Shown in pieces: positions 5,133 through 8,540 of a DNA stretch of 8,540 bases; within the stretch, counting starts at the first letter, position 1; every line of letters begins with the position of its first letter. A program made the position numbers and the translations under genes. The notes below the pieces were generated by a model. The model had not been told where the DNA came from. It ran no database searches and worked only from the letters and a program-made list of their open reading frames with translations. The stretch comes from Thermodesulfatator sp. (GTDB taxonomy: Bacteria > Desulfobacterota > Thermodesulfobacteria > Thermodesulfobacteriales > Thermodesulfobacteriaceae), in assembly GCA_027036915.1 (NCBI GenBank), contig JALWCD010000150.1, forward strand, positions 1-8,540, in the 5' to 3' direction.

Positions 5133-7399
5133 AGCTGGGATTTAGGACGAGATTTGTTCTGGGAGCCATTATGGCTTTTCTGGTGGTCCAGGGAGTCCTT
5201 TTTTACCATCACCTGCAGACCCAAAAGTTTCTCAAACAAAATATCAGAGAGAGCTTTTCTCACCAGTTACACACTTTGAAGGCCCGGCTGGAAGAATTTT
5301 TTGATCAGCGTGCGCTGGAGGTCCGGAGCTGGGCTGGCACCGAGGTGCTTAAGACCGCTCTCCTCATCGGTGGAGGGCAGGCTGGAGCTAACGATTATCT
5401 GAAGAATCTTCTCACGGTTTATCGTGCTTACTACGATATCTGGGTCCTCGGCTCCGGACACCAGATAATTGCTTCCGGGCGTCCCGAAAACCTCGGAAAG
5501 AGCCTGAAGCTCGATCTACCGAGCGAGGCGGAGGTGTTTGTCCTGGAGAAGGTGAAATTCGAGGGCCGGGAGTATCTCGGTATCGGGGCCTCCGTTCGAA
5601 CCGAAGAAAACGAGCAGGGCTGGCTCCTGGCCACCATTCCCATCGAGACTCTGGGGCGAGAAATTCAGAATATGCTCATTTTGCCCGGGGCACGGGCCTT
5701 CATTCGGGGAGGGAAGGGGGAGTTCGTCTGGGGGTCTCTGGTTTTTCCGAAATTTCTCAGGCTCGGCGAGGCTGTTTCAGAGGTGGAGATCTCCGGCATT
5801 CGATACTTTGCCGCGGTTCGTCCCTTGCGGGCCTTTCGCCAGCGATGGACTCTGGGGCTGCTTGTGCCGGAAGAGTCCCTGGCCCTTTTCCTCAGATTCA
5901 ATCAGCGCCTCTTCATGACTCTGGTGGCTATCGGTGGGGTGCTGGTCCTGGGGCTATTTTTGGCGCTGGAGACCACGGTTACCCGACCGCTTCTGGCCCA
6001 GCTCAGAAGTCTTCGGGACATAGTGGGTACCTTCGATCTCGAACGGCGTATGATTCCCCGGGGGGTTCCGGAGGTGGCGGAAATCGCGGTTACGATCAAC
6101 CAGTTCTTAGAGAAATTGTCCGAGACCGTAAGGGGCATCACGGAAGCCGAAAGTGCCCTGAGGGAACACGCCCAGGAGCTGGCCGAAAGTGCGCGAGAGA
6201 TCGTTCAGCGTGCCGAGACCAATGCCCACGAGACCGAGGAGGTCTTCCGTCTTATTGAGGGTCTGGAAGGCCTGGCCCGGGAGATAGAGGCGGAGGCCAA
6301 TAAGAGTGCCCGGGCTGTAAATCGGGCTCAGGAGGCCGTAAACGAACTGGCCGGGATCGCCGAAAAGATCACTGCCCTTTCTTCGGAAAACCACGAGAAG
6401 GGAGGGGTAGCCCTGGATCAGGTGCAGGACATGGTGCTCATGAACGAAGAGGTTCGGGAGAAGGCCGAGGCACAGACCCGGGTTTCCTCTGAGACGGCCC
6501 GTATTCTGGCGGAGGCGGCCGAGGGAATGCGACAGGCCCTTGAAAGGTCCCGCCAGGCCGCGGAACAGGCCTCCCGGGCTCTGAACGAAGTGCAGACCGG
6601 AAAGGAGGCCCTGAGTACTTCCATTCAGACCATCCGTAACATTACCGAAAGTGTGGCTCAGATGTCCGAGATCATCGATCTCATTCGGGATATTGCCGAA
6701 CAGACCAATCTTCTGGCGCTCAATGCCTCCATTGAGGCCGCTCGAGCCGGAGAGGCCGGCCGGGGGTTTGCGGTGGTGGCCGAAGAAATTCGGAGACTTT
6801 CGGAGCGTATTACCGAAAGTTCGGATGAGATTGCCTCACTTATCGAACAGAATGTGGAACAGGCTCGCCGAGGCGGGGAGGTGGCCGAAAGAGGGGCTCA
6901 GGCTCTGGAGGGCATTTTTGAGGCCACGGAGGTGAACTACCAGAGGGTAAAAGAGGTGGCGGAGCTTACCCGGGTGCAGGCTGAGGAGGTGGCCAGGGCC
7001 GCCCGGGCCATGGAAGACCTGGAGAAGGCCGCTAAAGAGATCTTCGAGTCTTCGCAAAAACAGGAAGAGTTAGGACAGAAAGCCGCCCGTTCCATGTTCG
7101 AGTTGCGGAAGGTCAGTCGGGATATTCTGGAAGTTACTGGCAATATTTCTCAGGTAGCAGATCGTCTGGGGGATGTCTTCGGAGAGGTGGTGGAGCATTC
7201 GAACACTATCAGCCGGGACACCAATACCCAGCGTGAGGAGACGGCCGAGGCCCGCCGCCGGATGCAAACCGTGGTGGAGGGCGCTTCCAGGAACGCGGAG
7301 GCCGCCACCGAAATGCAGGTGGACGTGGAAGAACTGGTGGCCGTGGCCGAAAAGCTCCACCAGGCCGTAAGTTACTTCCGGGTGGGTTCCTCTCTGTGA
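5129..7399 (+). CDS. Methyl-accepting chemotaxis receptor with Cache-type periplasmic sensor and long signalling arms
   Basis: This is a transmembrane chemoreceptor of 756 residues. A first membrane helix (about 8-26) leads into a periplasmic domain of about 230 residues (27-258). That domain begins with a long helix and shows two PAS-like halves ([18 protein letters not shown] near 101-118, and [11 protein letters not shown] near 223-233), the pattern of a double Cache ligand-binding domain. A second membrane helix (about 261-281) leads into a HAMP linker (about 282-335) and then a long coiled-coil signalling region. The highly conserved hairpin tip is at about 524-557 ([19 protein letters not shown], then [14 protein letters not shown]), competent for CheW/CheA contact. 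Each arm is about 200 residues, against roughly 128 in E. coli Tsr. No C-terminal NWETF-type CheR/CheB tether is present. AAGGAGG (5116-5122) sets the start. The ATGA and GTGA overlaps couple it to both neighbours. Confidence 0.95.
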   Translation: MKLGFRTRFVLGAIMAFLVVQGVLFYHHLQTQKFLKQNIRESFSHQLHTLKARLEEFFDQRALEVRSWAGTEVLKTALLIGGGQAGANDYLKNLLTVYRAYYDIWVLGSGHQIIASGRPENLGKSLKLDLPSEAEVFVLEKVKFEGREYLGIGASVRTEENEQGWLLATIPIETLGREIQNMLILPGARAFIRGGKGEFVWGSLVFPKFLRLGEAVSEVEISGIRYFAAVRPLRAFRQRWTLGLLVPEESLALFLRFNQRLFMTLVAIGGVLVLGLFLALETTVTRPLLAQLRSLRDIVGTFDLERRMIPRGVPEVAEIAVTINQFLEKLSETVRGITEAESALREHAQELAESAREIVQRAETNAHETEEVFRLIEGLEGLAREIEAEANKSARAVNRAQEAVNELAGIAEKITALSSENHEKGGVALDQVQDMVLMNEEVREKAEAQTRVSSETARILAEAAEGMRQALERSRQAAEQASRALNEVQTGKEALSTSIQTIRNITESVAQMSEIIDLIRDIAEQTNLLALNASIEAARAGEAGRGFAVVAEEIRRLSERITESSDEIASLIEQNVEQARRGGEVAERGAQALEGIFEATEVNYQRVKEVAELTRVQAEEVARAARAMEDLEKAAKEIFESSQKQEELGQKAARSMFELRKVSRDILEVTGNISQVADRLGDVFGEVVEHSNTISRDTNTQREETAEARRRMQTVVEGASRNAEAATEMQVDVEELVAVAEKLHQAVSYFRVGSSL

Positions 7400-8133
7400 A
7401 AGGATATTTAAAGCTCTGGCTGGGAATCTGTCTCATCCTGGGGCCGGTGAGTCCGGCTTGGGCTGAAGATCTCATCCTGGGGGTGGTGGCCGTCTCGGAG
7501 GTCAAAGCCACTTTTTTCGAATTCAGGCCGCTGGCCCGGGCTCTGAGTCAGGGGCTGGGCCAGAAGGTGCGGCTGGAGCCTTTACCCTGGGCTAAATTCG
7601 AAGAAGGCTTCCGGAACGGTCGTTTTCATCTGGCCCTGGCCTCCCCTGGTTTTTCCTTGCTCGGAGGGCCCTATCGCGGAGAACTGGTTTTGCGCGATTC
7701 CCGGGTTCCGGTGGCCGTTCTGCGTCAGGGGTCTCTTGCGGCCGCTTACCGGGGACGAAAAGCGGCGGTCTGGCCCTTCGCCTATGAGGGGTATCTGGCT
7801 CAGGCCGCTTACTTTTCCGCCAGATTCGGAAAGTTCAAGCCTGCCGAAATCAGGTTTCTGGGCTCCGAGGTCCTGGTGGTCCTGGCGGTCCTGAACGGTA
7901 AGGCCGATCTGGGCTGGGTTTCTCTTGAGACCGCCCGAAAATACCGTTCCAGGCTCAAAATTGTGCCTCTTCCGGGAGAGGCCGGGTGGCTTCTTTATCT
8001 CAGGAAGGATCTTCCGCCCCTTCTTTCCTCCAGAATAAAGGCCCTTCTTTTGAAATTCCGCCGGGGGAACCTGAAATTCGAACCCCTGGCAAAACCTCCG
8101 GAGCTTTCCAGGCTAAAGGTTTTTCTCCCCTGA
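7396..8133 (+). CDS. Secreted PhnD-like periplasmic solute-binding protein
   Basis: The 245-residue product starts with a clear signal peptide ([20 protein letters not shown], then AWA before EDL), so it should be exported and cleaved after residue 23. The mature part follows the pattern of the PhnD/phosphate-phosphite-phosphonate binding family: an opening strand [11 protein letters not shown] (26-36), [15 protein letters not shown] (41-55), an [13 protein letters not shown] motif (72-84), then [22 protein letters not shown] (154-175) and a late [11 protein letters not shown] (200-210). It is shorter than typical PhnD (about 300 residues), so its pocket may be reduced and the ligand cannot be called. 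No ABC permease or ATPase is nearby. The GTG start overlaps the receptor stop (GTGA). Co-translation with a receptor argues for a sensory rather than a transport role, delivering bound ligand to the Cache domain. The gene end overlaps nfeD by 21 bp. Confidence 0.85.
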   Translation: MKGYLKLWLGICLILGPVSPAWAEDLILGVVAVSEVKATFFEFRPLARALSQGLGQKVRLEPLPWAKFEEGFRNGRFHLALASPGFSLLGGPYRGELVLRDSRVPVAVLRQGSLAAAYRGRKAAVWPFAYEGYLAQAAYFSARFGKFKPAEIRFLGSEVLVVLAVLNGKADLGWVSLETARKYRSRLKIVPLPGEAGWLLYLRKDLPPLLSSRIKALLLKFRRGNLKFEPLAKPPELSRLKVFLP

Positions 8134-8154
8134 AGGAACCACTTTTACCTTTAG
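8113..8154. repeat. Inverted repeat at the convergent ends of the PhnD-like gene and nfeD
   Basis: CTAAAGGT (8113-8120) and ACCTTTAG (8147-8154) form a perfect 8-bp dyad separated by 26 nt. The left arm includes the nfeD stop codon (CTA, read as TAG). The arms encode Leu-Lys-Val in both genes on opposite strands. It could fold as a weak bidirectional stem near both gene ends, but it is not GC-rich and lacks a clear T-tract, so a terminator call is not justified. Confidence 0.3.
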
Positions 8155-8540
8155 TCCCTTGATGTCCACCACCTTTACCGGGGTTTGCGGGGGTAATTTC
8201 TCTTCGGATACGGCCTGCCAGATTTCCCCTTCCAGGAAGATTTGTCCCCCGGAGGGCCCCACTTCGGTGAGGGTTCGGCCCTCCCGGCCGAGAAGTCCCT
8301 CACGGCCCGAGACCGGCCGACGACGCAGGGCCTTAGCCGCGAGATAGGTCACGGCCAGGAAAAAGAGGGTTAGGGCTCCGGTTACAGGAATTAGAAAATC
8401 GTAAGGCAGTCTCAGGGCCTCGGGGCCCTTACCGAAAAGCATGAGGGAACCCAGAAAGAGACAGATGGTTCCCGCGAGGGCCAGCAACCCGTAGCTTGCG
8501 ATCTTGATCTCCAGGAAATAAAGAAGGGCCGAAAGAAAGA
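8113..8540 (-). CDS. nfeD: NfeD-family membrane protein, C-terminal 141 residues (N-terminus beyond right edge)
   Basis: The frame is open from the right edge to a TAG at 8115-8113 and has no convincing start inside the window, so this is the 3' part of a longer gene. The visible protein begins FLSALLYFLEIKIASYG, with membrane segments in LLALAGTICLFLGSLMLF and YDFLIPVTGALTLFFLAVTYLA. A soluble OB-fold-like domain then starts at GREGLLGREGRTL and continues through GEIWQAVSEEKLPP to VKVVDIKGLKVKVVP. This layout, with the LEIKIASYG motif, the GLLGREG strand and GEIWQAVSEE, is the C-terminal half of NfeD. Long NfeD forms carry an N-terminal ClpP-class serine protease and usually partner with stomatin/SPFH proteins in membrane quality control; whether this is a long form cannot be seen. 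An internal TTG at 8487 lies within the conserved membrane region and is not a likely start. The 3' end overlaps the PhnD-like gene. Confidence 0.9.
   Translation of the reverse strand, partial: FLSALLYFLEIKIASYGLLALAGTICLFLGSLMLFGKGPEALRLPYDFLIPVTGALTLFFLAVTYLAAKALRRRPVSGREGLLGREGRTLTEVGPSGGQIFLEGEIWQAVSEEKLPPQTPVKVVDIKGLKVKVVPSGEKNL

Noticed and set aside
7396..8133. Phosphonate or phosphate ABC transport system
   Set aside because: Only a PhnD-like binding protein is present, with no ATPase or permease nearby. It is shorter than transporter PhnD proteins and is translationally coupled to a receptor.

Overview
The window reads as chromosomal DNA from a GC-rich, free-living, motile Gram-negative bacterium. 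The protein sequences (charged, Arg/Glu-rich, compact genes, strong AGGAGG ribosome sites), together with NikR, a long-armed chemoreceptor and a sigma-54 promoter, fit a thermophilic sulfur-metabolising lineage such as Thermodesulfobacteriota or a deltaproteobacterial relative. That placement is an inference; nothing in the window names the species. There are no RNA genes, insertion sequences or CRISPR arrays. Coding density is very high, and most neighbouring genes overlap by 4 bases or more.

Left edge (1-352): the first 45 codons of an unidentified gene run leftward off the window. Its upstream region carries a textbook sigma-54 element (173-188, minus strand). The same 217-bp divergent spacer holds a sigma-70-like promoter and a strong ribosome site for clpB, with inverted repeats (230-269) between the two promoters.

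Region 353-4236 (plus strand): clpB (disaggregase), a small retropepsin-like aspartic protease (GTG start 3 nt after clpB) and fmt (methionyl-tRNA formyltransferase, ATGA overlap) form one tightly packed operon. It mixes protein quality control with translation initiation.

Region 4233-4652 (minus strand): nikR, a nickel-responsive ribbon-helix-helix regulator with all four nickel ligands. It converges on fmt with a shared TTAA stop and diverges from the next operon across 75 bp.

Region 4728-8133 (plus strand): a three-gene sensory cassette coupled by ATGA and GTGA overlaps. It contains a short CheW-like coupling protein, a Cache-type chemoreceptor with unusually long cytoplasmic arms, and a secreted PhnD-like solute-binding protein. 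The simplest reading is a self-contained sensing module: the binding protein captures a ligand in the periplasm, docks on the receptor, and the receptor signals through its own coupling protein. Its promoter places the likely transcription start on the first ATG (leaderless) and has a small palindrome between the -35 and -10 boxes. Possible control by the adjacent NikR is the most testable new idea here.

Right edge (8113-8540, minus strand): the C-terminal part of an NfeD-family membrane protein, overlapping the end of the PhnD-like gene by 21 bp and running off the window.
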